Origin: Nitriliruptor sp040882075
GTDB lineage: Bacteria; Actinomycetota; Nitriliruptoria; Nitriliruptorales; Nitriliruptoraceae
NCBI RefSeq assembly: GCF_040882075.1
Contig: NZ_JBBEBZ010000175.1
Coordinates: 1 to 64,000 of the forward strand
DNA length: 64,000 bases
Direction of reading: 5' to 3'
Made by a program: the position numbers and the translations under genes. This document shows positions 51,984 through 60,027 of the stretch, piece by piece (the stretch's first letter is position 1; the number at the start of each line of letters is the position of its first letter). The notes under the pieces were generated by a model. That model was not told the origin of the DNA and ran no database searches. It was given only the letters and a program-made list of their open reading frames with translations.

Positions 51984-53130
51984 CGCGGCGGCCGGCGTGC
52001 TCGGCGACGACCTCGTCGAGCAAGGTCGCGAAACGGTCGGCGATGGCCGCCCACGCCCACGCCTGCTCGACCCACGCCCGACCGGCGGCACCGGCACGAG
52101 CTCGGCCGTCCGGATCGGCGAGCCACCGGTCGAGCGCAGCGACCAGCGCACCGTCGTCGCGGCCGTCGACCACCGTGCCCGTGACACCGTCCTGCACCGC
52201 CTCAGGCGCGCCGCCGGAGCGGCCCGCGATGGCGGGGCGTCCGACCGCCTGTGCTTCGAGGTAGACGATGCCGAGCCCCTCCACGTCGGTGCCGAGCAGC
52301 CGCGTACGGCAGGGCATCGCGAACACGTCCGCCGCGGCGTGCGCCGCCGGGAGGTCGTCCCACGCGACGCGCCCCGGGAGCACGACGCCGGCGTCGGATC
52401 CGAGCGCTGCAGCCGCTCCAGCGAGGTCGTCGGCGAGCGGCCCCTCGCCGACCAGCGCCAGGTGCGCCATCGGGTGGCGCGCGCGGACCTCCGGCCACAC
52501 CGCGAGCAACCGATCCTGACCCTTGCGGGGCACGAGCCGGCTGACACAGCCGACGAGCGGGGCGTCGTCCGGGACCCCCCACGCACGACGCAGAGCGGTC
52601 CCGTCGACGTCCGGTCGGAACCGGTCGACGTCCACGCCGGGGGGGATCCGCACCACCCGGTCGGCGCGCACGTGCGGGAGCAGCCGATCCTCGGCCCAGT
52701 CGGAGATGGTGGTCAGGGCCGCCAGACCACGCGTCGCTCGGCGCACGAGGTGACCGAGGCCGACGCTCGCGAGCCCGGCTTCGAGCCCGTGGGAGATGGC
52801 GACCACCGGGATCCGGAGCTCCCGCTCGATCCGCGGCGCGAGCTCACCGAGCGGCCAGGAGGCGCCGAGCACGACGACCTGGGCCCGGTGCTCGCGGGCG
52901 GCGTCCAGGACGAGGCGGCGGATGGCGGGCGTGGGCTGCACGGCACCGGGTGCTCGGACCGTCCGGTAGGGCTGGGCGGCATCGTGTGCGCGCTGCTCGT
53001 CGTCGCCCGCTCCAGCTGGGCCGATCACGAGCGTCGAGCTCGGGTGGACCCGGTCGAGCAGGTTGCCGACGAACTGCTCGATGCCGCCGGCGCGCGGCGG
53101 CAGATCGTTGGTCACCCACAGCACCCTCAT
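51958..53130 (-). CDS. GT4 glycosyltransferase, PimB-like
   Basis: 390 residues with a GT-B fold. VLWVTNDLPPRAGGIEQFVGNLLDR at the start is the acceptor-side motif of PimB/PimC mannosyltransferases. VVAISHGLEAGLASV, RIPPGVDVDRFRPD, VGCVSRLVPRKGQD and the nucleotide-sugar motif EGLGIVYLEAQAVGRPAIAG follow. It would transfer mannose or another sugar to phosphatidylinositol mannoside or another membrane acceptor; the exact acceptor is inferred. Last gene of the operon, overlapping the M48 gene by 4 nt. Confidence 0.85.
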   Translation of the reverse strand: MRVLWVTNDLPPRAGGIEQFVGNLLDRVHPSSTLVIGPAGAGDDEQRAHDAAQPYRTVRAPGAVQPTPAIRRLVLDAAREHRAQVVVLGASWPLGELAPRIERELRIPVVAISHGLEAGLASVGLGHLVRRATRGLAALTTISDWAEDRLLPHVRADRVVRIPPGVDVDRFRPDVDGTALRRAWGVPDDAPLVGCVSRLVPRKGQDRLLAVWPEVRARHPMAHLALVGEGPLADDLAGAAAALGSDAGVVLPGRVAWDDLPAAHAAADVFAMPCRTRLLGTDVEGLGIVYLEAQAVGRPAIAGRSGGAPEAVQDGVTGTVVDGRDDGALVAALDRWLADPDGRARAGAAGRAWVEQAWAWAAIADRFATLLDEVVAEHAGRRVSPPRPGG

Positions 53131-54542
53131 CGGTCTCCTCCCGTGCCGGTGTCCGGGATCGGGGCGAGCGGGTGGCGGAGCGTGCGTTCCTCACGCTGGA
53201 GGTCCTCGATGCTCGGCAGCGAGGTGCCCCGGGCTTCCGCAGCTGCGGCGGCGGCACGCAGCCGCTGTGACGGCGACGGGTGGGTGCCGTACAGCAGCTG
53301 GATCGGGCGCTCCGGCTCGGGGATGGCCAGGTCACGCACCACGAAGGTCCGCACGGTCCGCACCAGCTCAGCCGGGTCGGTGCCGAGCTCGAGGGCACGG
53401 TGGTCGGCGGCGGCCTCGACCCGGCGGGACACCGCCGCACCGACCGGCGTACCCACGAGCTCGAGCACCGCCGCCACCGCGACGATGAGCGGGACGAGGC
53501 GTGGGTCGCCCGCGGAGCGGGCCCGCGTGCGACGCCGTGACGCGGGGGCGTCGACGACCGCACGGAGCGCCAGCAGCCCGACGAGCGCCGCGACGGCGGT
53601 GAGGGCGGTGCCCCGCAGGACATCGGCGTGCTCGCGGTGGGCCAGCTCGTGCGCCACGACCGCAGCGACCTGCGCGGCGGGGAGCTCGAGCAGCGTGTCG
53701 TACACGATGACCCGCTCGGTCGGTCCGAGCCCGGTGACCATCGCGTTGACCCGCGTCGTGCGGCGGCTGGCGTCGGCGACGAGGACCGGGGTCGCTGCGT
53801 GGCCAGCTCCCGCGAGGATGTCCTCGATGGCGTCCCGGGCCGGACCTGCGGGCAGCGGCTCGGTGCGCAGGAGCAGCGGCTGTAGCACGATCGGGTGGAC
53901 CACGACCAGCACCAGCGCGGCGACGGTCGCCGCCAGGGTGAGGCGGTAGGGCCAGCTCCGCGGCCACCGGTCCCGCGCCGCGAGCAGCGCCACGACGCCG
54001 ATCCCGACCGCCAGCCACCGGCCGCCCGCGACGAGGACCTGATCGCGGAACCACCCGAGCGAGGTGCTCGTGCGGAAGCCCCAGCGCCCCTCGTGCACCA
54101 GGCCGACCCAGGCGACGATCGGCAACGCGACCAGCCACGTCACGGCGGCGATGCAGGCGGCGACGACGCCGCCGCGCCATGCGGCACGCGTGCGGTCGCC
54201 GGTCAGGAACGTCGCCAACCTCGCGGCGCCGGACGACGATGCGATGGCGGCCGGGACCAGGACCGCGAGCGCGGTCACGACCGGTGCCAGCCACACCCGG
54301 GGGGTCCGGTAGCGGTCGATGGTGGCCAGGAGCGCGGCGTCGAAGCTCGCCTGTGGTGGCAGCTCCGACGGCAGCCGCGGGGCGACCGGCCGCCAGATCG
54401 TCGCCGCCACGCCGACCAACGCCAGGCCGACCGCGACCGCCGCCCAGATCCGGACCTGCGCGGGCGGTTCGGTGTCCTCGCGCGGTGACAGCACACCGTC
54501 GACACCCGCGCTGGCTGGCGCACCACCTCCGTCGGCGGTCAC
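53127..54542 (-). CDS. M48 (Ste24-type) membrane metallopeptidase
   Basis: 471 residues from GTG 54542, whose first base pairs overlap the sepH stop (GTGA). Several transmembrane helices precede VAAVVAHELAHREHADVLRG, the zinc-binding HExxH. NAMVTGLGPTERVIVYDTLLE just before it and SRRVEAAADHRALELGTDPAEL after it (Glu ligand) are typical of CAAX prenyl protease 1/Ste24. It probably performs quality control of membrane proteins. Confidence 0.9.
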   Translation of the reverse strand: MTADGGGAPASAGVDGVLSPREDTEPPAQVRIWAAVAVGLALVGVAATIWRPVAPRLPSELPPQASFDAALLATIDRYRTPRVWLAPVVTALAVLVPAAIASSSGAARLATFLTGDRTRAAWRGGVVAACIAAVTWLVALPIVAWVGLVHEGRWGFRTSTSLGWFRDQVLVAGGRWLAVGIGVVALLAARDRWPRSWPYRLTLAATVAALVLVVVHPIVLQPLLLRTEPLPAGPARDAIEDILAGAGHAATPVLVADASRRTTRVNAMVTGLGPTERVIVYDTLLELPAAQVAAVVAHELAHREHADVLRGTALTAVAALVGLLALRAVVDAPASRRRTRARSAGDPRLVPLIVAVAAVLELVGTPVGAAVSRRVEAAADHRALELGTDPAELVRTVRTFVVRDLAIPEPERPIQLLYGTHPSPSQRLRAAAAAAEARGTSLPSIEDLQREERTLRHPLAPIPDTGTGGDR

Positions 54543-55585
54543 CGGCGCCGCTGCGCCGGTCGCCGACCCGGTCCTGCGAGCTCCTCGGCCAGCGGGGATG
54601 CGGCCTGCAGCCGATCCTCGGCGGGGTCCATCACCCACGTCGCCGTCCGCGCCCGACCACGGTCGTCGAACCGGACGCTGATCCGCCAACGCCCGTCAGC
54701 GCGTCGCGAGGCCGACCACGTGGCCTCCTCGGGTGTCACCCCGCGCTCGGACAGCGAGCGGTCGACGGCCCCACCGAGGGCGCGGGCGCGCGGGACGTCG
54801 AGACGGCGCCTGCGGGCCTCGGCCAGCATGCGTTCGCGCTCGGCGACGATCGGTGGCAACCAGCGCTCGATCCACGCACGGTCCGTGCCGGCCTCGGTCG
54901 CCACCGCGCGGACCGATCGGCCCGACCGCAGCTGGGCCTGGATCTCGGCGGGGCTGAGCTGCGCGTGCGGTACGGCCGAGGACGATGGGCGGTGCTCGTG
55001 ACGTCCGTCCGGGGTCTGCGACGGTCCGTCCGGCACGACGATCGGCTCGATCTCGCCGGTGTCGTCGAGCGCTCCGGAACGCCCGGACGACGTCGTTCGG
55101 CCGGCACGTGCCGTCGGGCGGCCGGACGGGCGGGACGACGAGACACGTCGCGGCGCCGGGACCGGTCGGGGACCGCCCGCGGGCCGATCACCGTTGACCT
55201 GCGGCGGCTGCGACCAGCGTGGGACCGGCGGCGGCTCAGCCGGTGCCGGCGGCGGCTCAGCCGGTGCCGGCGGCAGGTCGACCGATGCCGCCGGCGGCAG
55301 ATCGACCGATGCCGGCGGCGGATCGCCCGCGGCCGGCGGCGGATCGCCCGCGGCCGGCTCGGGTCCAGGCTCGGGCTCGGGGGGCGTCGCCGGGTCGCTC
55401 GGTCGGGCTTCGGGACGCGGGTCCACGGGCAACCCCTCGTGCACCCGGACGTCGCGGAGCTGCTCGATGGTCGCCAGCAGATCGGGGTCGATCGGCACCG
55501 CGTACCGACCCTCGCCGTCGGGGTCGAGATCGAGGACCAGCCGCTCGCCGTCCGCGGTGTAGCCGATGAGGTGCAGCTCGATCAC
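54539..55585 (-). CDS. sepH: Cell division protein SepH
   Basis: 348 residues. The N-terminal DUF3071 domain (LHLIGYTADGERLVLDLDPD, GRYAVPIDPDLLATI) carries the HTH further on: LSPAEIQAQLRSGRSVRAVA, TEAGTDRAWIERWLPPI. SepH binds FtsZ and promotes Z-ring assembly in Streptomyces and mycobacteria. Conserved region VTPEEATWSASRRADGRWRI follows. A Pro/Ala-rich linker (residues about 70-125) is built from tandem repeats. It is followed in the operon by the M48 protease and GT4 genes. Confidence 0.92.
   Translation of the reverse strand: MIELHLIGYTADGERLVLDLDPDGEGRYAVPIDPDLLATIEQLRDVRVHEGLPVDPRPEARPSDPATPPEPEPGPEPAAGDPPPAAGDPPPASVDLPPAASVDLPPAPAEPPPAPAEPPPVPRWSQPPQVNGDRPAGGPRPVPAPRRVSSSRPSGRPTARAGRTTSSGRSGALDDTGEIEPIVVPDGPSQTPDGRHEHRPSSSAVPHAQLSPAEIQAQLRSGRSVRAVATEAGTDRAWIERWLPPIVAERERMLAEARRRRLDVPRARALGGAVDRSLSERGVTPEEATWSASRRADGRWRISVRFDDRGRARTATWVMDPAEDRLQAASPLAEELAGPGRRPAQRRR
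55210..55375. repeat. Tandem repeats within sepH linker
   Basis: Three adjacent sets of near-exact short repeats encode PPAPAEPP, LPPAASVD and DPPPAAG units. They suggest recent slippage expansion of the disordered linker. Confidence 0.7.
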
Positions 55586-55689
55586 GGCGGTTCCTGCCGG
55601 AGGACGCGGTCAGCGCGCCACGCTGGGGACCAGGGGCGCTCCCCTCCCGGGCCCGGACGCACGCTAGCAACGCCAGCGACCGACAGCGC

Positions 55690-56949
55690 TCACGCGGTCC
55701 GGGTCACCCCGAGGAAGGAGCGGGTCCCGACCACGTCCGCGCCGCTGGTCCGGAGCCGCTCGCTCAGCTCACGGTCGTCGGTGACGACCACGACCGGCTC
55801 GTCGGTGGCTTCGACGGCCAGGACCAGCTCGTCGTCGGCCGTGACGCCCGCGGGGGTGAACACCACGCGCACCTCGCGCGACCCGGACGGCGGGCGCGAT
55901 GCGCCCGCCTGCTGTCCGTCGAAGACGACCACCGGACGCACGCGACGTCGCGCAGCCAGGGTCGCGAGCGTCCGCACCAACCACGTGCGCTGCCCCTCGA
56001 GATCGAGCTCGGAACGGTGCTGCTTGGTCACGTTGTACCCGTCGACCAGCACCAGCCGGCCGGCGTGGAGCAGCAGCTCGGCGGCTTCGGTCGTGCCGGG
56101 AGCGACGTCCTGCGGCAGGCGGCTGGGACGACCTGGCTCCAACCGCGTCGTGCCGCTGCTGCGGTGCTCGGCGACCTCCCGGGTCGCGGCGAGCCGGGCC
56201 CGTTCAGCCTGCTGCTGCTCCGCTTCCTCCCGGCGCCGCCGTGCGGCCAGCCGCTCGGCCTCGTCTCGCCGCAGCTGCGACACGGTCGCGGTCAGCTCGC
56301 GCAGCTCGGACTCGCGTCTGCGTCCCTCCCGCTCGACCGCACGGTCGCGTTCGGCGACGGCGTCCTCGAGCTCGGCGCGCAGCTGGGCGAGCTCCTCCCG
56401 CACCACGGCGAGCTCCCGCTCGAGCGAGCCACGCTCCTTCTCCGCCGCGGATGCTCGGGCGGTCGCGCCGTCGAGCTGGCGGCGGAGCTCGTCACGCTCG
56501 GTTCGCAGAGCACGCGATCGTTCGCGAGCCCGTGCGGCCGACCGCTCCTCCCGCTGGTCACGACCATCGGCCGGGGACGTCGCTTCGGCGGCCGTGACCG
56601 GTGCGGGGCTCAGCGTGCGAGGGTCGAGCAACGCCGCCACCGCAGCCGGTGGCCGGTCGGCGGCCCGCACCCGCTCCACGACGTGCTGCCACAGCGATCC
56701 GCCCTCGGTGAGCATCGCGTCGAGCTCGTGGCGCACCCGGCCGCCGGCGAGCCGGCTGGTCGGTGCCGCGCGCAGACGGCGGACGGCGCCGGTCACCTCG
56801 GCGTCGGCGAGGTCGTGGAGCGCGGCCCTGACGTGCGGGAGCAGCCACGCCCAGGCGTCGCTCGGCAGCGCCGCGAGGACCGCGGGACGAGGTGGCGGGA
56901 TCGGCGCCGGCTGACCGGGAACCGGATCCGGCCCCTGCCGATCGTTCAC
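55690..56949 (-). CDS. NYN-domain (YacP-like) nuclease with long coiled coil
   Basis: 419 residues from GTG 56949. A helical N-terminal domain is followed by a coiled coil of about 130 residues (SRALRTERDELRRQLDGATA and on). The C-terminal NYN/PIN-like domain has LVLVDGYNVTKQHR, RPVVVFDGQQAG, VRVVFTPAGVTADDELVLAV, and VVVTDDRELSERLRTSGADVVG, keeping the acidic metal-binding residues. It is probably an RNase of the YacP/Rae1 type. It overlaps the zinc-ribbon gene by 4 nt. Confidence 0.85.
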   Translation of the reverse strand: MNDRQGPDPVPGQPAPIPPPRPAVLAALPSDAWAWLLPHVRAALHDLADAEVTGAVRRLRAAPTSRLAGGRVRHELDAMLTEGGSLWQHVVERVRAADRPPAAVAALLDPRTLSPAPVTAAEATSPADGRDQREERSAARARERSRALRTERDELRRQLDGATARASAAEKERGSLERELAVVREELAQLRAELEDAVAERDRAVEREGRRRESELRELTATVSQLRRDEAERLAARRRREEAEQQQAERARLAATREVAEHRSSGTTRLEPGRPSRLPQDVAPGTTEAAELLLHAGRLVLVDGYNVTKQHRSELDLEGQRTWLVRTLATLAARRRVRPVVVFDGQQAGASRPPSGSREVRVVFTPAGVTADDELVLAVEATDEPVVVVTDDRELSERLRTSGADVVGTRSFLGVTRTA

Positions 56950-57242
56950 GCCGGGGCGACCGGGTCCGCTCCGGCCGGTGCCGGCTCGACCCGCACCGCA
57001 TCGTCGCGCCCGCACCACCGGCAGGTGACCGACTCGACGGTGCGCTCGAGGACCTCCTCCTCGTCCACGGCCGAGCTGCCGCCGAGGTCGAAGTGCAGGT
57101 AGCGCCGCGTCCGCTCCGACGCGATCACGTCGAAGCGCGTCACGTTGCCACACTGGTCGCAGCGGAACCGGGCCCCGGGCTCGAGGCCGCCCGCCAGTGG
57201 GCCGTCGGTCGTCGCACCGTCGACGGTCAGGTCGTCGCTCAT
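56946..57242 (-). CDS. Small zinc-ribbon protein
   Basis: 98 residues with FRCDQCGNVTRFDVIASERT and later VESVTCRWCGRDDAV, two CxxC knuckles about 45 residues apart that can form one zinc site. No other domain. Translationally coupled with the NYN nuclease and DUF309 genes. Confidence 0.75.
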   Translation of the reverse strand: MSDDLTVDGATTDGPLAGGLEPGARFRCDQCGNVTRFDVIASERTRRYLHFDLGGSSAVDEEEVLERTVESVTCRWCGRDDAVRVEPAPAGADPVAPA

Positions 57243-57850
57243 CGTTCATCGCTCCGGGGGTCGGGGGGCGTCCGTCCGTCACCGCGGGGTGGCCGGTCCC
57301 AGACCGGGCCGGGGACGGGCGTCGGACGCGAGGGCGGTTCGAGGGCGGACGGGTCGGGGGTGAACCAGGGACCGTCGTCCATGGCGGGGAACTCGGGGAA
57401 ACCGACCTCGATGACGGCACCGGGGTCGCGCAGCGCCACCGCCGCACCCTCGCAGAAGACCACGAGCTGCTCCACGTCGATGCCGCGGTGCACGTCCGGG
57501 TAGGGCGTGAGCCGGCGGTGCGCCTTGTCGAGGGTGCGGACGGCGCCGTCGAGGTTGCCGCGCTGGAGGTGCACCCCCGCGACCGCGACCTGGATCACAC
57601 CCTGCCACAGGTCACGGTCGGCGTCCGGCGCGGCGTGCCAGACGTGTTCGAGGCACTCGTGGGCCTCGAACAACCGCTCGTCGTTCCAGAGCCCGACCCC
57701 GAGCAGGAGCGCTTCCTCGACGGTGACCGGCTCGTGCTCCTCGGTGACGGGCACGTCGGTCGTCCCGTACGGCAACGGACGACCGGTTCGGTCCCGCGGA
57801 CGCGCGTTCTCGGGGCGTCCGTCGGGGCGGCGATCCCGGTCGTCGACCAC
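57239..57850 (-). CDS. DUF309 domain protein
   Basis: 203 residues from GTG 57850, which has AGAGGACGAGGG before it. The helical DUF309 core (residues about 50-150) contains GVGLWNDERLFEAHECLEHVW, DLWQGVIQVAVAGVHLQRGN and ARLTPY-like RRLTPYPDVHRGID. The N-terminal 45 residues are charged and probably disordered. An internal GTG giving VPVTEEHEPVTVEEAL is an alternative start. Function unknown; first gene of the operon through sepH. Confidence 0.8.
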   Translation of the reverse strand: MVDDRDRRPDGRPENARPRDRTGRPLPYGTTDVPVTEEHEPVTVEEALLLGVGLWNDERLFEAHECLEHVWHAAPDADRDLWQGVIQVAVAGVHLQRGNLDGAVRTLDKAHRRLTPYPDVHRGIDVEQLVVFCEGAAVALRDPGAVIEVGFPEFPAMDDGPWFTPDPSALEPPSRPTPVPGPVWDRPPRGDGRTPPDPRSDER

Positions 57851-57944
57851 GTCCCTCGTCCTCTCTCGGTGGCGTCGAGCGTAACGGCCGCACCCCGGCA
57901 CGCCGGTACCGTCGAGGGGTCGTCGATGTACCGGTGAGCCGTTC

Positions 57945-58799
57945 GTGCCCGAGCTGCCCGAGGTCGAGTCCGTCCGCCGCCAGCTCCACCCCGAGCTCGC
58001 CGGCCGGCTCGTCGTGGACGTCTGGTGGGACCCGCACCCGCAGCAGCGGTTCAGCGACGTCGGGTGGCTCGAAGGCCACCGCATCGCCGCCGTGACGCGT
58101 CGCGGCAAGTACCTGCTGTGCCCGCTCGAGGGCGCGGGATCTCCGGAGGACGGTCGGCCGCTCGAGCTCGTGCTGCACCTCGGGATGACCGGTTCGTTCC
58201 GGTTCGCGGCATCCGATCCGGCGCGGACCCCGGCGGACGACGCCACCGACCACGTGCGGGCACGCTTCACCCTCGACGACGGCCGCGACCTGCGCTTCCG
58301 CGACCCACGCCGGTTCGGTCGCGTCTCGGTGGTCCCCGCCGGGGACTACACCGGCCGGGTGCCGACGCTGGTCACGCTCGGTCCCGAGCCGCTCTCCGAC
58401 GACTTCGACCCGGACGCGTTCGCCGCGGCCCTCGCCCGCACGTCCGCCCCGGTGAAGGCCGCGCTGCTCGGGCAACGGCTCGTGGCCGGCGTCGGGAACA
58501 TCTACGCCGACGAAGCGCTGTGGCGGGCACGTATCCACCCCGCCTCACGCCGCGTCGGACGCGCGCGGGCGTTGGCCCTCCACGCCGCGATCCGGGAGGT
58601 CCTCGCGGCGTCCATCGAGCGTGAGGGCACCACCTTCCGCGACTACCAGATGGTCACCGGCGAGAGCGGGCGCAACGCCGACTTCCTCGACGCGTACGGC
58701 CAGGGCGACCTGCCGTGCAACCGCTGCGGCACCCCGATGCGCCGGAGCGTCGTGGCCCAGCGCGGCACGACGCACTGCCCGTCCTGCCAGCGCGCCTGA
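57945..58799 (+). CDS. mutM: Formamidopyrimidine-DNA glycosylase
   Basis: 284 residues. The mature N-terminus is PELPEVESVRRQL, with the catalytic Pro and Glu. LHLGMTGSF, FRDPRRFG, AGVGNIYADEALWRARIHP (helix-two-turn-helix) and the zinc finger CNRCGTPMRRSV...CPSC complete the enzyme. It removes 8-oxoguanine and FapyG from DNA. The related Nei group cannot be fully excluded. No SOS box is present. Confidence 0.9.
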   Translation: MPELPEVESVRRQLHPELAGRLVVDVWWDPHPQQRFSDVGWLEGHRIAAVTRRGKYLLCPLEGAGSPEDGRPLELVLHLGMTGSFRFAASDPARTPADDATDHVRARFTLDDGRDLRFRDPRRFGRVSVVPAGDYTGRVPTLVTLGPEPLSDDFDPDAFAAALARTSAPVKAALLGQRLVAGVGNIYADEALWRARIHPASRRVGRARALALHAAIREVLAASIEREGTTFRDYQMVTGESGRNADFLDAYGQGDLPCNRCGTPMRRSVVAQRGTTHCPSCQRA

Positions 58800-58808
58800 C
58801 CCGCGACG

Positions 58809-59417
58809 TCACACGTGCGCGGGCGCTCGCAGGCCACCGGCGACGAGCGCGTGGGCGAAGGCCCGGGCCTCGACCGGATCGTCGACCGCGACGTACATCG
58901 GCGGGAAGCTGAAGTAGCTCAGGATGAGCCGCACGATCACCTCGGCCGCAGCCGGCGGATCGACGTCACGCAGCTCCCCACGTTCGACGCCGTCGGCGAT
59001 CAGATCGGTGAACAGCCCGAGCCCGCGGCTGACGACCGGACCCGCCTTCGCGGTGATGCGGGGCAGCACGATGCCGGGCTCCTCGTCGCGCCCCTTGGCC
59101 ATGACCGGGTGGTCGACGAAGAACCGCACCCCGACGAGGAACGCGGCCTCGATGCGATCGGCGGCGGCCTCGTGCTCATCGGCGGCGGCGCGCAGACGGC
59201 GCTCGAACCGCGCGGCCTCGCGCTCGAGCAACGCGTCGATCACCGCGTCCTTGTTGGCGAAGTGCCGGTAGAGGGTGGCCTTGCCGGCGCGAGCTTCCCG
59301 CGCGACGTCCTCCATCGTCGTCCGACGGATCCCGACCGCGACGAACCGACGCGCCGCGGCCGCCAGCAGGTCCTCACGCCGATCGCGGCGGGTGGGGACG
59401 GGCGGTGCAGCGGGCAC
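58809..59417 (-). CDS. TetR family regulator
   Basis: 202 residues from GTG 59417 with GAGGAAG upstream. The HTH is RREDLLAAAARRFVAVGIRR, TTMEDVAREARAGKATLYRH, FANKDAVIDALL. The ligand-binding half contains LFTDLIADGVERGELRDVD and a hydrophobic C-terminus. Targets unknown; it is convergent with mutM and diverges from whiB across about 235 bp, where no operator was identified. Confidence 0.88.
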   Translation of the reverse strand: MPAAPPVPTRRDRREDLLAAAARRFVAVGIRRTTMEDVAREARAGKATLYRHFANKDAVIDALLEREAARFERRLRAAADEHEAAADRIEAAFLVGVRFFVDHPVMAKGRDEEPGIVLPRITAKAGPVVSRGLGLFTDLIADGVERGELRDVDPPAAAEVIVRLILSYFSFPPMYVAVDDPVEARAFAHALVAGGLRAPAHV

Positions 59418-59642
59418 GGGTCTTCCTCGGTCGACGGTGACCGGAACGGTAGTGCGTCGCTCGTTCCGGACCGCGCGGGGGCGACGGACGGGTGTCCGAC
59501 CCTGGTCGGACGACCGGTTCCGGCCGGGCGCCATGCCCCTGAACCTTCCCGGTCCCGGTCCGGGTCCCGCGCCGCCTCGTCTGATCCGCGCCGCCTGACC
59601 TGGTCCGCGCCTGCCCCCGGCGCTCCACGCTCCCCACCCTCG

Positions 59643-59648
59643 TAAGGT
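59643..59648 (+). promoter_or_regulatory. -10 element of a leaderless whiB promoter
   Basis: TAAGGT ends 6 nt before GTG 59655 and no Shine-Dalgarno sequence is seen. Confidence 0.6.
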
Positions 59649-59654
59649 CGTTCC

Positions 59655-59921
59655 GTGTCCTCCAGCCCCTTCCCCCTGTCCACCGAGCCTTCCGACGACT
59701 GGCGCGCCGACGCGGCCTGCCGCGAGCTGGACCTCGAGGTGTTCTTCGCCGTCGACGAGGCGAGCCAGCTCGACGCGGTCGCCGTCTGCGAGACCTGCCC
59801 GGTCCGCGAACCCTGCCTGGAGCACGCCATCACGACCCGCGAGCAGTACGGCGTCTGGGGCGGTGTGCGTGAGCAGGACCGCAAGCGCATGGTCCGAGCC
59901 CGGCGTCGGGACGCTGCCTGA
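59655..59921 (+). CDS. WhiB-family Fe-S transcription regulator
   Basis: 88 residues. DWRADAACRELDLEVFF holds the first Cys, and AVCETCPVREPCLEHAI holds the other three (C-x2-C-x5-C), which together bind a [4Fe-4S] cluster. YGVWGGVREQDRKRM is the turn that contacts sigma factor, and RRR the DNA-binding tail. Which WhiB subclass it is cannot be told by eye. Confidence 0.92.
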   Translation: MSSSPFPLSTEPSDDWRADAACRELDLEVFFAVDEASQLDAVAVCETCPVREPCLEHAITTREQYGVWGGVREQDRKRMVRARRRDAA

Positions 59922-59984
59922 GCGTCGCTGGACGCCAGCGGCCGCTCGGCCCCGCGTGACCGGCCGCGTCACGGTCACCTGGTA

Positions 59985-60013
59985 GAACGCACGTTCGCAC
60001 GAACGCGCGTTCG
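59985..60013. promoter_or_regulatory. Two tandem LexA/SOS boxes
   Basis: GAACGCACGTTC (59985-59996) and CGAACGCGCGTTCG (60000-60013) both match GAAC-N4-GTTC, with centres 16 bp apart. They lie 15-43 nt before the GTG of the fusion nuclease and overlap its likely -10 element (TAGAAC, 59983-59988). Confidence 0.88.
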
Positions 60014-60027
60014 ACCGGGAGCCGACC

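Noticed and set aside
54179..56914. 911-codon plus-strand frame
   Set aside because: Opposite the M48, SepH and NYN genes. Very rich in Arg/Ser with no recognisable fold.
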